Source: Gracilimonas halophila (GTDB lineage: Bacteria; Bacteroidota; Rhodothermia; Balneolales; Balneolaceae). From it: DNA of 64,000 nucleotides. The stretch is from contig NZ_JBHULI010000024.1 of NCBI RefSeq assembly GCF_042684365.1, positions 248,001-312,000 on the forward strand, in the 5' to 3' direction. Both the position numbers and the translations under genes were made by a program. The notes beneath the pieces are model-generated. The model made no database searches. It saw nothing but the letters and a program-made list of their open reading frames with translations, and was not told the origin of the DNA. Below, piece by piece: positions 8,522 to 18,900 of the stretch; within the stretch, counting starts at the first letter, position 1; each line of letters begins with the position of its first letter.

Positions 8522-9808
8522 ATGAATGAGATAAACAGTAAGGTAAAGCCGAAGTTTTTTGAAAAGCATCAGCGTGGCATCTATAAAAGCCTCGAAGATA
8601 AGCATACTACTATCGAAGAGATCGATACAGAGGATCCACTGAATGCAAAAATGATCCTTAACATGGGGCCTCAGCACCCTGCCACTCACGGTGTGCTTCG
8701 TTTGATCCTTCAGTTGCGCGGCGAGCTTATCGAGAAAACCAAGATAGATATCGGATATCTTCACCGTGGAGTTGAGAAAATTGCAGAGAACAAAACCTAT
8801 CAGGAATTCATGCCTTATACCGATCGCATGGATTATCTATCTCCTTACAGTAACAACGTAGCCCTTTGTATGGCCGTTGAGAAACTCGCTGAAGTTGAAG
8901 TTCCTGAACGAGCTCAATATATCCGAATGATATGCATGGAACTGGCTCGCATTTCTTCACACCTTTTATGGCTTGGAACGATGGTCATGGATGCTGGTGC
9001 AATCTCTTTTTTCATATGGACCTTCCGCGAGCGTGAAAAGATTTATGATATTTTTGATGAAGTGGCCGGGCATCGATTCACAGTATCACATTCCAGAATT
9101 GGCGGTGTTGCTAATGATTTTACGGATGACGCCGTAGCTCGTATCAAAGAATTCGTAGAAACCTTTCCTAACGAACTTAAAGACTGGCACGGGCTTTTAG
9201 ACCGAAATCGAATTTTTATTGACCGAAATAAGGACGTAGGCATCGTAAGAACGGAAGATGCCCTTGATATTGGAGCTACAGGCCCGGTATTGAGAGCTGC
9301 AGGATATGGAGTCGATCAACGTATTATCACTCCTTATTTAAAATATGATGAAGTGGACTTTGAAGTTCCTACACGGCTTGAAGGTGACAACCTTGCCCGT
9401 TATTTCGTACGAATGGAAGAAATGGCCGAAAGTATTCGAATTATTGAGCAATGTTTTGATAAAATGCCAAAAGGGCCTATCAGAGCTAACAACGCAAAAC
9501 ATGCCTATCCCTCAAAAGACGAAGTGTATTATTCTATGGAAGGGATGATCCATGATTTTATGATGACCGACACCGGTATTTGTCCTCCGGCCGGCAAAGA
9601 AGTTTATCATGCCGTAGAATCTCCAAAAGGAGAACTAGGTTATTTCATTCAAAGTGATGGAACCGGCCACCCATGGAGATTGAAAGTAAATGCTCCCTCC
9701 TTCAGAAACCTTCAGGTGTTGGAAAATATCCTGGACGGAGAAATGGTAGCTGATACGGTAGTTATAATTGGTGGAATTGACCCAGTAATGGGAGAAGCAG
9801 ATAAATAA
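8522..9808 (+). CDS. nuoD: NADH-quinone oxidoreductase subunit D (49 kDa)
   Basis: The 428-residue protein has the 49-kDa subunit landmarks: GPQHPATHGVLRL (about residues 50-62), IGYLHRGVEKIAE, YTDRMDYLSP, and the C-terminal IIGGIDPVMGEADK. It forms the quinone-binding pocket with NuoB; the His in PATHG and a downstream Tyr are the known quinone contacts. About 45 residues precede the conserved core, a charged extension beginning MNEINSKVKPKFFEK. The nuoE start follows after 1 base. Confidence 0.97.
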   Translation: MNEINSKVKPKFFEKHQRGIYKSLEDKHTTIEEIDTEDPLNAKMILNMGPQHPATHGVLRLILQLRGELIEKTKIDIGYLHRGVEKIAENKTYQEFMPYTDRMDYLSPYSNNVALCMAVEKLAEVEVPERAQYIRMICMELARISSHLLWLGTMVMDAGAISFFIWTFREREKIYDIFDEVAGHRFTVSHSRIGGVANDFTDDAVARIKEFVETFPNELKDWHGLLDRNRIFIDRNKDVGIVRTEDALDIGATGPVLRAAGYGVDQRIITPYLKYDEVDFEVPTRLEGDNLARYFVRMEEMAESIRIIEQCFDKMPKGPIRANNAKHAYPSKDEVYYSMEGMIHDFMMTDTGICPPAGKEVYHAVESPKGELGYFIQSDGTGHPWRLKVNAPSFRNLQVLENILDGEMVADTVVIIGGIDPVMGEADK

Positions 9809-9809
9809 G

Positions 9810-10355
9810 ATGGAAGAAACTTACGAATTCACAAAAGAAGATTTAAAAGAAATAGAAGCCATAAAGGCTAAATTTCCGGAAGTAATGCCTGCTACCCTGC
9901 CTACTCTTTGGGTTGCTCAAAGAAGATTCGGGCACGTTGAACCTCCGGTGCAACGCTTGGTTGCTGAAACCCTAGGCTTACCGGAATCACATGTACATGG
10001 TGTAGCTACATTTTATACTCAATACTATAAAGAACGTAAAGGCAAATATGTTCTGGATGTATGTACTACTACCAGCTGTCAACTATGTGGCGGATACAAG
10101 ATGCTTCATTATCTCGAAGATAAGCTTGGGATCAAAGCAGGTGAAACTACCGAAGACGGAATGTTTAGTATTCAATCCGTTGAGTGCCTTGGAGCCTGTG
10201 GTTACGCCCCAATGATGCAGATCACGAATGATATTTATGTAAACAATCTCACCGAAGAGAAACTTGATAAGGTTATTGACAGCCTTAAAGATGGTGAAAT
10301 GCCCGAATTTGAATCCGTAGGAATGCCTCTCCTCGAAAATATTAATAACAAGTAA
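9810..10355 (+). CDS. nuoE: NADH-quinone oxidoreductase subunit E (24 kDa)
   Basis: The 181-residue protein is a thioredoxin-fold 2Fe-2S subunit of the NADH-oxidising module. Four cluster cysteines are visible, in DVCTTTSCQLCGG (first and second of the ligand set) and SVECLGACGYAP. The N-terminal helical part includes VAQRRFGHVEPPVQRLVAE and the family signature GVATFYTQYY. An acidic tail of about 25 residues follows the conserved core. It is placed 1 base after nuoD and 2 before nuoF. Confidence 0.96.
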   Translation: MEETYEFTKEDLKEIEAIKAKFPEVMPATLPTLWVAQRRFGHVEPPVQRLVAETLGLPESHVHGVATFYTQYYKERKGKYVLDVCTTTSCQLCGGYKMLHYLEDKLGIKAGETTEDGMFSIQSVECLGACGYAPMMQITNDIYVNNLTEEKLDKVIDSLKDGEMPEFESVGMPLLENINNK

Positions 10356-10357
10356 TT

Positions 10358-11644
10358 ATGGCTTCTGATTGGAAATCCTTTGAACCGATTCTTATCCCTG
10401 ATATTCCAAATCTGGATAAGATCGATGTGTATATAGAAAATGGTGGTTATAAAGCGCTTGAAAAGGTTGTCAAAGGAGACGACTGGACTCCTGAAAGCGT
10501 AGTCAATGAGGTTAAAGAAGCCAATATCCGCGGACGTGGCGGAGCGGGTTTCAATGCCGGACTAAAATGGTCGTTCATGCCTCCTGCTGATGGAGGCCCA
10601 CGTTACCTTGCTTGTAATGGTGATGAGTCTGAACCCGGAACCTTCAAAGACCGTAAGATCTTTGAATACAACCCTCACATTTTTATTGAAGGAGCTTTGA
10701 TCGCTGCATATGCGATGAAAGTAACCACTATTTATGTTTATATCCGTGGAGAATATTATTCATGGATCAAGATGATGGAGAAAGCATTACAAGATGCTCG
10801 TGATAAAGGCTTTATTGGAAAGAATTTATTCGGAACCGATTTCAGCGTAGAATTTGAAGTAACAGGAGGAGCCGGAGCCTATATCTGTGGTGAGGAAACC
10901 TCGATGTTGGAGTCACTGGAAGGAAAACGAGGTTATCCTCGGGTTAAGCCTCCCTTCCCTGCTCAAAAAGGACTTTGGGGACGTCCAACTACCATCAATA
11001 ATATTGAAACACTGGCTAATGTGCCTTCGGTAATTAATAATGGCGCAGCCTGGTTTAAGAATATTGGAGCTGAGACTCACCCCGGACCGGTACTTTACGG
11101 AATATCAGGACATGTAAATCGGCCCGGAGTATATGAATTACCTTCCGGTGTGCCGGTGATGGAACTCATTAATGACGTTGCCCAGGGAATTCGAGGCGGA
11201 AAGAAATTGAAGGGATTGATTCCAGGTGGTTCTTCTACCCCGATCCTGCGAGCAGACCAACTCGAAGGCGTTTCAATGGATGCCGATTCTCTACGTGAAG
11301 CAGGATCTATGATGGGAACCGCAGGAATGATCGTAATGGATGAAGACACTGATATGGTAGATGCACTGTGGAGAATTTCACACTTCTACCATCATGAATC
11401 GTGTGGACAATGTACTCCATGTCGGGAAGGAACCGGTTGGTTAGAAAAAATACTACTGAAGATTAAGAACGGTGAAGGTGAGATAAGAGATCTTGATCTG
11501 TTGCTTGACCTCACCACCCAAATGGAGGGTCGAACTATCTGTGCTCTGGCAGACGCCGCAGCTTGGCCGGTTCGACATACTATTAATCGTTTCAGAGATG
11601 AATTTGAAGCACGCTGTAAGAAAAGCGTGCATGCTGTAGCCTAA
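10358..11644 (+). CDS. nuoF: NADH-quinone oxidoreductase subunit F (51 kDa, FMN and NADH binding)
   Basis: The 428-residue protein oxidises NADH via FMN and passes electrons to the N3 4Fe-4S cluster. Visible motifs are the NADH/FMN region IRGRGGAGFNAGLKWSF (about residues 56-72), CNGDESEPGTFKDR, GAGAYICGEETSML (FMN) and the N3 ligands in ESCGQCTPCREGTGW plus a later Cys in RTICALADAAAWP. The length is standard. nuoG follows after about 60 bases, the largest gap in the operon, with no hairpin. Confidence 0.97.
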   Translation: MASDWKSFEPILIPDIPNLDKIDVYIENGGYKALEKVVKGDDWTPESVVNEVKEANIRGRGGAGFNAGLKWSFMPPADGGPRYLACNGDESEPGTFKDRKIFEYNPHIFIEGALIAAYAMKVTTIYVYIRGEYYSWIKMMEKALQDARDKGFIGKNLFGTDFSVEFEVTGGAGAYICGEETSMLESLEGKRGYPRVKPPFPAQKGLWGRPTTINNIETLANVPSVINNGAAWFKNIGAETHPGPVLYGISGHVNRPGVYELPSGVPVMELINDVAQGIRGGKKLKGLIPGGSSTPILRADQLEGVSMDADSLREAGSMMGTAGMIVMDEDTDMVDALWRISHFYHHESCGQCTPCREGTGWLEKILLKIKNGEGEIRDLDLLLDLTTQMEGRTICALADAAAWPVRHTINRFRDEFEARCKKSVHAVA

Positions 11645-11703
11645 AAGAAAATGATTGTTTTTGGTTGACTCATCAATCAAAAATTATAAATCAACAATCC
11701 AAT

Positions 11704-13440
11704 ATGTCAGAAATATTTATAGACGGACAACGATACGAATTTGAAGAAGGCGACGAACGTGGCGTTCTTCAGTTCATTTTAGATCAAGGCAAGGAAGTCC
11801 CTTTCTTTTGCTATCATCCTGAAATGAGCGCTCCTGCAAACTGTCGCCAATGCTTTGTAAAGGCGGGAACTCCTGTTAAGGACCGTGAAACCGGAGAGTT
11901 TGAGCTGGACGAGAACGGTGATCGCAAGATCAGATGGTTCCCAAAAATGCAAACTTCATGTTCATTGGGTATGCAGGATGGAATGGTTGTAAAAACCCAG
12001 GAATCGGATGACGAAGTTGCCAGAGCTCAGAAAGATACCATGGAGCTCATTCTTATAAACCATCCGTTGGACTGCCCAATTTGTGATCAGGCCGGTGAAT
12101 GCCCTCTTCAAATACAGACGTATAAATACGGTCCTGAAGGCAGCCGTTTTGAAGTTAAAAAACAGCATAAGCCTAAAAGAATTCAGTTAGGCCCTAGAGT
12201 GACTCTGGATGCTGAAAGGTGTATCAATTGCACAAGATGTGTTCGGTTTACCGAAGAAATTAGTGGAACCGATCAACTAACCATTGTACAACGCGGTGAT
12301 AAGAATTACCCGATGGCTGCACCGGGAAGAGAATTCGATGACCCTTATTCACTGAACACCGTAGATATTTGTCCGGTCGGTGCCCTTACCTCTACTGACT
12401 TTAGATTTAAGGCTCGTGTTTGGGAAATGAATCAAACCCCAAGCATCGATATCACCAATGGTAAAGGAACGAATATTGATCTCTGGACTCGAGATAATCT
12501 GATCATGCGTATTACTCCAAGATATAACGGAGAGGTGAATAACCACTGGATGTCAGACGTCGGAAGAGAAGCTTACAGAAGATTTAACGAAAACCGTATC
12601 TCGCGCCCTGCTATCAAGTTAGATGGTGATAACCAATCCAAAACATCCTGGAATAATGCTATCGAAACTTTTGCTGAGTCCTTGGAGTCTCACAAACCGG
12701 AAGAAGTATTGGTGGTTGGTAGTGCACATGCTTCCGTTGAAGAAAATTACGCATTAATGAAGGTATTCAACCTTTGGGGTGTTAATAATTTCAAGTTCAC
12801 TCCCCATATTGAAGAAGGTGCCGGAGATGATTTCTTATTGACTGATGATCAGGCTCCTAATACTTCAGGTGTCAAATTATTGGGATATGAAGAGAGTTCA
12901 GATCTTGCCGCTGATGTTAAAAAAGCCAAGGTCGTTATCATGCTCTCTGATGAGCTTATTGATCGTGAAGTTCTGACAGCGGATGATCTTAAAGGCAAAT
13001 ACAGTATCCTTTTATCAACCAATGAGTGTGAAACATCCAAAGCGGCTGACTTGGTCATTCCTGTAACTTGCATTGCAGAACACGCTGCTAGTTATGTGAA
13101 TATAGATGGTCGAATTCAGCGCTCCTTCCCTGCTAAGGAAACCAAATACACAAACCGCAGCTTAGATTTCGAAATGAACCAAGGACGTTTAGATCGTTAT
13201 GGTACCAATTTTGATAACTGGGTTACTGAGGATAATAAAGTCGACTGCGCTCCTTCCTGGGAGATCATGAATCAGCTTGCTGAGCGAATGGGCTTAAGTA
13301 TAAGCTTCGGTCATCCAAGAGAAATAATGGATGAAATCGCATCTACAAACCCAGTTTTTGAAAATATCAGCTACGAACGTATGGACAATGAAATGGGCAT
13401 CAACCTTAATCCTTCAAATAAGCAAGAGGCTACCGCATAA
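11704..13440 (+). CDS. nuoG: NADH-quinone oxidoreductase subunit G (short form)
   Basis: I chose ATG 11704 (MSEIFIDGQRYEF), giving 578 residues; a TTG at 11665 would add 13 residues of low-complexity sequence and is less likely. The N-terminus has a 2Fe-2S ferredoxin domain (CYHP, CRQC, SCSLGM), then the His-Cys 4Fe-4S segment HPLDCPICDQAGECPLQ and a CxxCxxC 4Fe-4S site (CINCTRC, DICPVGAL). The remaining 330 residues are a reduced molybdopterin-oxidoreductase-like domain. At 578 residues it is much shorter than the roughly 900 residues of the enterobacterial protein and lacks the C-terminal part. It carries electrons from NuoF through the peripheral arm. It abuts nuoH directly (TAA then ATG). 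Confidence 0.94.
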   Translation: MSEIFIDGQRYEFEEGDERGVLQFILDQGKEVPFFCYHPEMSAPANCRQCFVKAGTPVKDRETGEFELDENGDRKIRWFPKMQTSCSLGMQDGMVVKTQESDDEVARAQKDTMELILINHPLDCPICDQAGECPLQIQTYKYGPEGSRFEVKKQHKPKRIQLGPRVTLDAERCINCTRCVRFTEEISGTDQLTIVQRGDKNYPMAAPGREFDDPYSLNTVDICPVGALTSTDFRFKARVWEMNQTPSIDITNGKGTNIDLWTRDNLIMRITPRYNGEVNNHWMSDVGREAYRRFNENRISRPAIKLDGDNQSKTSWNNAIETFAESLESHKPEEVLVVGSAHASVEENYALMKVFNLWGVNNFKFTPHIEEGAGDDFLLTDDQAPNTSGVKLLGYEESSDLAADVKKAKVVIMLSDELIDREVLTADDLKGKYSILLSTNECETSKAADLVIPVTCIAEHAASYVNIDGRIQRSFPAKETKYTNRSLDFEMNQGRLDRYGTNFDNWVTEDNKVDCAPSWEIMNQLAERMGLSISFGHPREIMDEIASTNPVFENISYERMDNEMGINLNPSNKQEATA

Positions 13441-14475
13441 ATGAGTACAGGTGGAATTGATATTTTCGGACTTCTATTTATCCCAACATGGGTAGCTGTT
13501 CTTGGGTTAGGTGTATTTGCCTATCTTAATTCAGCAGCTCTTTTGGTTTATGCTGAGCGGCGTATTGCTTCTTTTATTCAGAATCGTGTTGGTCCAAACC
13601 GTGTTGGTCCTTTTGGGCTTTTACAACCGGTTGCCGATGTGGTTAAACTACTCCTTAAAGAGGATGTTACCCCGGCTCAGGGTTTTAAGAGAATACATGC
13701 CATTGCCCCGATGATCCCGGTTATAACGGCAATCATGTCGGTAGCAGTTATCCCTTTTGGTGAAGGACTTTATGTTACTGATATAAACGGAGGTGTTTTA
13801 TTTATCCTTGCAGTAGCTTCTTTGGGAGTTTACGGTGTTACCCTTGCAGGATGGGCCTCTAACAGTAAATATTCATTGTTGGGCGGGCTTCGAGCTGCTG
13901 CTCAAATGATAAGTTATGAGTTACCGATGGGAATGGCTGTTGCTTCCGTAGTTTTGGTAGCAGGGTCATTAAGTGTAGTTGAGATTGCAGCTTCTCAAGA
14001 ACATTTATGGAATGTATTTATCAACCCGATCGGAGCTGTAATTTTTATTATCGCAGCATTTGCTGAAGCCAACCGGACTCCTTTTGACCTCGTTGAAGCC
14101 GAGCAGGAACTTGTAGGGGGATTTCATACTGAATATTCCGGAATGAAGTTTGGAATGTTCTTTTTGGCTGAATACATGCATGTTTTTATCGGAAGTATCC
14201 TGATAACTACCTTTTTCTTCGGAAGTTATCACCTCCCTTTTGCAGGATATTGGCTACCTGAATTAGATCCTTTAGTAAAAGGGATATTAGATGTCTCAGT
14301 TTTTATGGGTAAAGTAGTGTTCTGGTGCTTCGTATTCATTTGGGTACGATGGACCATCCCCCGCTTCAAGTATAATCAAGTTATGAAGTTAGGCTGGGGA
14401 CGATTACTTCCTCTTAGCATTCTTAATTTTGCGCTTATCGCTTTTGGGATGTATGCCTACACTCACTGGTTTTAA
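13441..14475 (+). CDS. nuoH: NADH-quinone oxidoreductase subunit H
   Basis: The 344-residue membrane protein has about eight helices and the NuoH signatures YAERRIASFIQNRVGPNRVG and FGLLQPVADVVKLLLKED (about residues 38-76), ISYELPMGM, and EANRTPFDLVEAEQELVGG (about 208-227). It forms the quinone access chamber where the peripheral arm docks on the membrane arm. It is the last nuo gene here: a terminator follows 22 bases later and the genes downstream are unrelated, so nuoI-N must lie elsewhere. Confidence 0.97.
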   Translation: MSTGGIDIFGLLFIPTWVAVLGLGVFAYLNSAALLVYAERRIASFIQNRVGPNRVGPFGLLQPVADVVKLLLKEDVTPAQGFKRIHAIAPMIPVITAIMSVAVIPFGEGLYVTDINGGVLFILAVASLGVYGVTLAGWASNSKYSLLGGLRAAAQMISYELPMGMAVASVVLVAGSLSVVEIAASQEHLWNVFINPIGAVIFIIAAFAEANRTPFDLVEAEQELVGGFHTEYSGMKFGMFFLAEYMHVFIGSILITTFFFGSYHLPFAGYWLPELDPLVKGILDVSVFMGKVVFWCFVFIWVRWTIPRFKYNQVMKLGWGRLLPLSILNFALIAFGMYAYTHWF

Positions 14476-14497
14476 ACAAGATCAATTTAGTGATTTT

Positions 14498-14528
14498 AAA
14501 GCCGGGCTCATTTGAGTTCGGCTTTTTT
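14498..14528 (+). terminator. Rho-independent terminator of the nuo operon
   Basis: AAAGCCGGGCTCA pairs with TGAGTTCGGCTTT (two G-T pairs) and is followed by TTTT. It begins 22 bases after the nuoH stop and marks the end of the operon at nuoH. Confidence 0.85.
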
Positions 14529-14632
14529 ATATAACCATATCGCATGAACAGACTAATCACTTCATGTGATAATAAATGAATGGCTTCTCTTCTATTATTA
14601 AGCAACCCAATTTTAAAATAAAGGAGCCAATC

Positions 14633-15130
14633 ATGAGACCATTCAAATTATTACTGGTCCTTCTTAGTCTACTTTCTCTTTTCTCATGTACCATTTACGA
14701 TAATGATGTTGAAGGTGAAGCTGATACCGTTTATAGCAGTACTATTAATGTTAGATCAAATGATTTCATAGCTGAAGACGATTTCATATCCGTGGCTGAT
14801 TACGGTTGGGATAACTTAGATGAAGAAATGGTTGATTACGGTATGGTATTAGGTTATCTAAGGTTCGAAGGAACAACCGCCTGGCAAGCCCTGCCCTTTT
14901 CTGTTCCTTTCGAACATGACCTTGTTAACCTCAGGTATTCATTCGATATCAATAACTTCAGTCTGATAATTGAAGGCGAAGTAGGTGGAAATAATCAGGC
15001 AAATGAAGAACTGTTTGATCGGGATGTGCTTAGAGTAATAGCTATTCCTTCTTCAGTTATTGTAAAAGGCAAAGGCATTGACTATAGGAACTATAACCAA
15101 ATTAGTGAGTTATATGGGATAGACGATTAA
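14633..15130 (+). CDS. Small lipoprotein of unknown function
   Basis: The start at 14633 is preferred over an in-frame ATG at 14576 because it has a strong ribosome binding site (AAAGGAG, 7 bases upstream) and opens directly into a lipoprotein signal, MRPFKLLLVLLSLLSLFSC, with the lipidated Cys at residue 19. The mature part (about 147 residues) is acidic with alternating hydrophobic residues, WQALPFSVPFEHD in the middle and VLRVIAIPSSVI near the end, suggesting a beta-sandwich. I do not recognise the family. It stands alone between the nuo terminator and a small beta-barrel gene. Confidence 0.8.
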   Translation: MRPFKLLLVLLSLLSLFSCTIYDNDVEGEADTVYSSTINVRSNDFIAEDDFISVADYGWDNLDEEMVDYGMVLGYLRFEGTTAWQALPFSVPFEHDLVNLRYSFDINNFSLIIEGEVGGNNQANEELFDRDVLRVIAIPSSVIVKGKGIDYRNYNQISELYGIDD

Positions 15131-15198
15131 TTTATTTTGCAACAAACAGAGATTAAATCTATCCTTTGTATATAACATCAAACAAATAAATAATTCCT

Positions 15199-15681
15199 AT
15201 GAATTCTATGATCAAAACAACTGGGTTACTTATCATCACAACCTTATGTACTTTAACCCTTAATGCTCAATCTATTCCCGAAACTGGAAATGTAGGTATT
15301 CGAGCAAATATCACCGGGCAAACAAGTATCGAGGTCCCCTATATGCTTAATGAAAGCTTATCAATTGCTCCTTTCATTGGTTTAAATGCAACCCAGGACC
15401 AGACCACTAATTTTGTTTTAGGTGTACGTCCCCGTTACTATATAAATAGTGAAAACTCCTTCGCTACCTATGCGACCGGAACACTTGGGATTAGCAACAC
15501 TTCTATAAATAATGCTAATACCTCTATTACTGACTTTAATATTGGTGTTGGGTATGGAGCTGAATACTTTTTTTCCGAGAACTTCAGTGTTAGTGGAGAT
15601 GCAAATCTAAATTCAAGAGTTGGCGACAGTGCCAATAATCTCTCAACTGCTCTGCGAATCTCAGCCTCTTTTTATTTCTAA
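15199..15681 (+). CDS. Small outer-membrane beta-barrel protein
   Basis: The 160-residue protein has a signal peptide (MNSMIKTTGLLIITTLCTLTLNAQ'S, cleavage near residue 24 after NAQ). About eight amphipathic strands follow, ending in LRISASFYF with the terminal aromatic residue expected for BAM-dependent insertion. The size fits an 8-stranded porin-like or OmpX/OmpW-like barrel; no enzyme motif is seen. It is 68 bases downstream of the lipoprotein gene and followed by a terminator. Confidence 0.8.
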   Translation: MNSMIKTTGLLIITTLCTLTLNAQSIPETGNVGIRANITGQTSIEVPYMLNESLSIAPFIGLNATQDQTTNFVLGVRPRYYINSENSFATYATGTLGISNTSINNANTSITDFNIGVGYGAEYFFSENFSVSGDANLNSRVGDSANNLSTALRISASFYF

Positions 15682-15707
15682 AAAAAACAATTCATTTTTG
15701 AACAACT

Positions 15708-15737
15708 AAAAAGTCGCATTTTGTTGCGGCTTTTTTT
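15708..15737 (+). terminator. Rho-independent terminator after the beta-barrel gene
   Basis: AAAAAGTCGCA (15708-15718) pairs with TGCGGCTTTTT (15725-15735), with further T following. It lies 27 bases after the barrel stop and isolates it from the kinase pseudogene. Confidence 0.85.
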
Positions 15738-15903
15738 ATTGTCTATCTCTAAATATTAATTTATTTTAATATTTGATTATAGTTTAAAGTGCTAAAAAAT
15801 ACATCGTTGGCTTCCTGTTTAATTAAAAAATAATTGGTTTTTTTAAGGTCCAATAATCACTACTAGTACAGCTTAAGAGGATTGTTCTCAAGAAGGATTT
15901 AAA

Positions 15904-18900
15904 ATGATTGATCGTCAAAAAATTATAGAGATCTTTAAGGCATCTCCTACCCCTACTTCTATTGTTTCTGCTGATGATCCTGAATTTTCGTTCGTTCAAA
16001 TGAATGATGCTTATTTGGAGATGACCGGCGGGAATTAAGAAGACCTTATCGGTCGCTCTATTTTTGAGGCATTTCCAGCCAACCCGGATGAAGCAAAGCC
16101 TACCGGGCCTGAACGGCTGCGCGCATCCTTCCAACGAGTATTGAATACGAAACAAACGGATTAAATGAATGACATCTGTTATGACATAACTCTCAAAGAC
16201 GGAACCTACAAGGAGTATTATTGGAGAGTTGTAAATGTTCCGGTTTTTGATGATGAAGGTTCTGTTGAGTTCATTATAAATTCAGCAACTAATATTACTG
16301 AACAAAGGCTGAATGAACACAAGTACGAACTGATGCTCAACAATGCAGAGGATAGTTTTGTACTCATTGATCGGGAAAGGAAGATCTTGAACTTCAACGA
16401 AGCCTATGCCGAGAAAACCAGAGATATTTTTGGTAAAGATCCTGAAGTAGGTATATCTATTATGGAATTTGCTCTTCCGGAAAGAGTAGATAAGGTAAAT
16501 GATATTTTAGAAAAGGTTTTTAATGGGGAAATAGTCAAAGCCGATCTTGAAATGACAAATACGGATGGTCGCAATCGGTATTTCTATACTACATATCGGC
16601 CTGCAATTCTTGAGAACGGGGCTATTTACGGTGCCCTTTTTTCAGTTTATGAAAAGACTAAAGAATTTGACACCAAAAAAGAATTAGAGATAAGTGAAGC
16701 ACGATACCGGGCATTAGTAGAAAACGGGAATGATGTTCTATTCATTCTATCTCCTGAAGCTAAACCTACCTACATCTCCCCTTCCATAAAAAACGTATTA
16801 GGTTACTCTCAGGAAGAAGCGTACGAAATGGACCTAATGAAACTTGTGCATCCGGATGATATATCAATAGTAGCTTCTGAATTGGAAAAATGTATGGACA
16901 AACCAGGAGAACCTTTGGAAGTTACTCCTGCCAGAATGAAGCATAAAGATGGCCGTTATCGATGGTTCGAAGCTACCATAACTAACATGCTTCACGATCC
17001 TGCTATAAATGGTATTGTTGACAATTTCAGAGACATCACAGATCGCATTGAATACCAGGAAGCTATTGCCGAAGCTAAGGAAAAGTACCAATCTCTAATA
17101 CAAACTATTGACGGGGTTGTTTGGGAAGCTGAACCTGACTCATTACAAACTTCCTACATGAGCCCCCAGTCTTTACCCATTTTAGGACATGATGCAGATG
17201 TTTGGGCTTCCACCGTTGGTTTTTGGGAAGATCACATCCATCCCGATGACCAAAAGAAAACCTGTGATAAATTCATAAAACTGACTCAAGCCGGAAAGAA
17301 CCATGAACTTGAATATCGTTTTAAAAAAGAAAATGGAGAATATATATGGGTACGAGATGTAATTACGGTAATTACTGAAGATGGAATACCGGAAGTCATT
17401 CGCGGAGTTATAATTGATATCAATAAAGAAAAGGAACTCCAAATTGAACTGGATCAAGTCTATAAAATAGCATCCATTGGAAATTGGGAAGTGGACATGG
17501 TAAATGATCAATTATATTGGTCAGAAGTAGTAAAGAAAACTTTTGAAGTTGATCCTGATTTTAAACCTGAGTTAAATACTGCTATCGAGTTTTACACAAA
17601 GAATGAGAATCGGGATGCTGTAGAGAAAGTTGTAGAAAAGGCACTGGAAGTAGGTAAATCCTATGACATTGAATTGCAGATCACTACAGCTAAAGGAAAT
17701 AGAAAATGGATACGAAATATTGGGAAGCCCGATTTTAGGGATGGAAAATGCGTCCGAATTTATGGGACAACTCAAGATATAACTGAGCGGAAAGAGGCAG
17801 AATTAGAGCTGAAAAGGTCTAATGAAGCATTGGTTGAAAGAATCAAAGAGCAACGTTGCCTATACGATATTACAAATCTAAATGAAGGAGACCTTACCAT
17901 ACCTAAGTTGCTTGAAAAGGCAGCTAATATTATTCCAAGAGCTATGTTGTTTGAAGAATTCGCACAAGCTCGTATTACATGGCATAACCAACATATGCGG
18001 ACGTGAGATAATTTTTACAAACGACGCTTTTACAAAGTTCACCGGATATTCTGAAGAGGAAGTAACGGGTAAAACACTGCACTTTTAAATGGACCTGACA
18101 CAGATGATAAGATCCGCAGTAAACTCCGCAAAGCCATGGATAATTATAAACCTCTGGAGGTGGAGTTCATAAATTATAAAAAGAACGGTGAAAAGTTTTG
18201 GATCAATACTTCCATGGTTCCGGTTCAAAACAGTAAAGGTGATTTTACACATTGGGTGGCTATTGGCAGAGACATAACTGATCGAAAACAAAATGAAAAA
18301 GCTATAAAAGCCTCTCTCTCTGAGAAAGAAACCTTACTTGCTGAAATTCATCATCGTGTGAAAAATAACCTTGCGGTCGTATCAGGGATGATGCAACTCC
18401 AGGCTTTTGAATCTGACAATGAAGTCTTACAAGAAAAACTGTATGATAGTGTAGTGCGTATCAAAACGATGGCAACCGTTCATGAGCTTCTATACCAGTC
18501 TAACAGCTTTTCAAAACTGGAGTTCTCTGATACATTAAAAAAACTGGTTGAAAATATCTCCGAAACGCTACAGCCTGACCATAAAATAGGCATTGATATT
18601 CACTGTGACCCCATCACTTTGAATATAAACCAGGCTATTCCTGCCTCTCTTATAGTTAATGAAGTAATTACAAATGCCTATAAACACGCTTTTAAGGATA
18701 AAAAAGCAGGTACTATTAGCTTTAATTTGAAAGAACTGAATACTGAAATCATTATTGAAGTAATGGACAATGGTGTAGGTATTCCTGAAGGGATGTTAGA
18801 ACAGGGTGGCTCATTAGGAATTCATCTGATCAATGTGCTTTGTGATCAAATAAGCGGAACAGGTGAATACTAAAATACGGGTAATGGTACTACCTGCACC

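Noticed and set aside
11665..11703. TTG start of nuoG 13 codons upstream
   Set aside because: It adds a low-complexity stretch; the ferredoxin domain begins at the ATG 11704.
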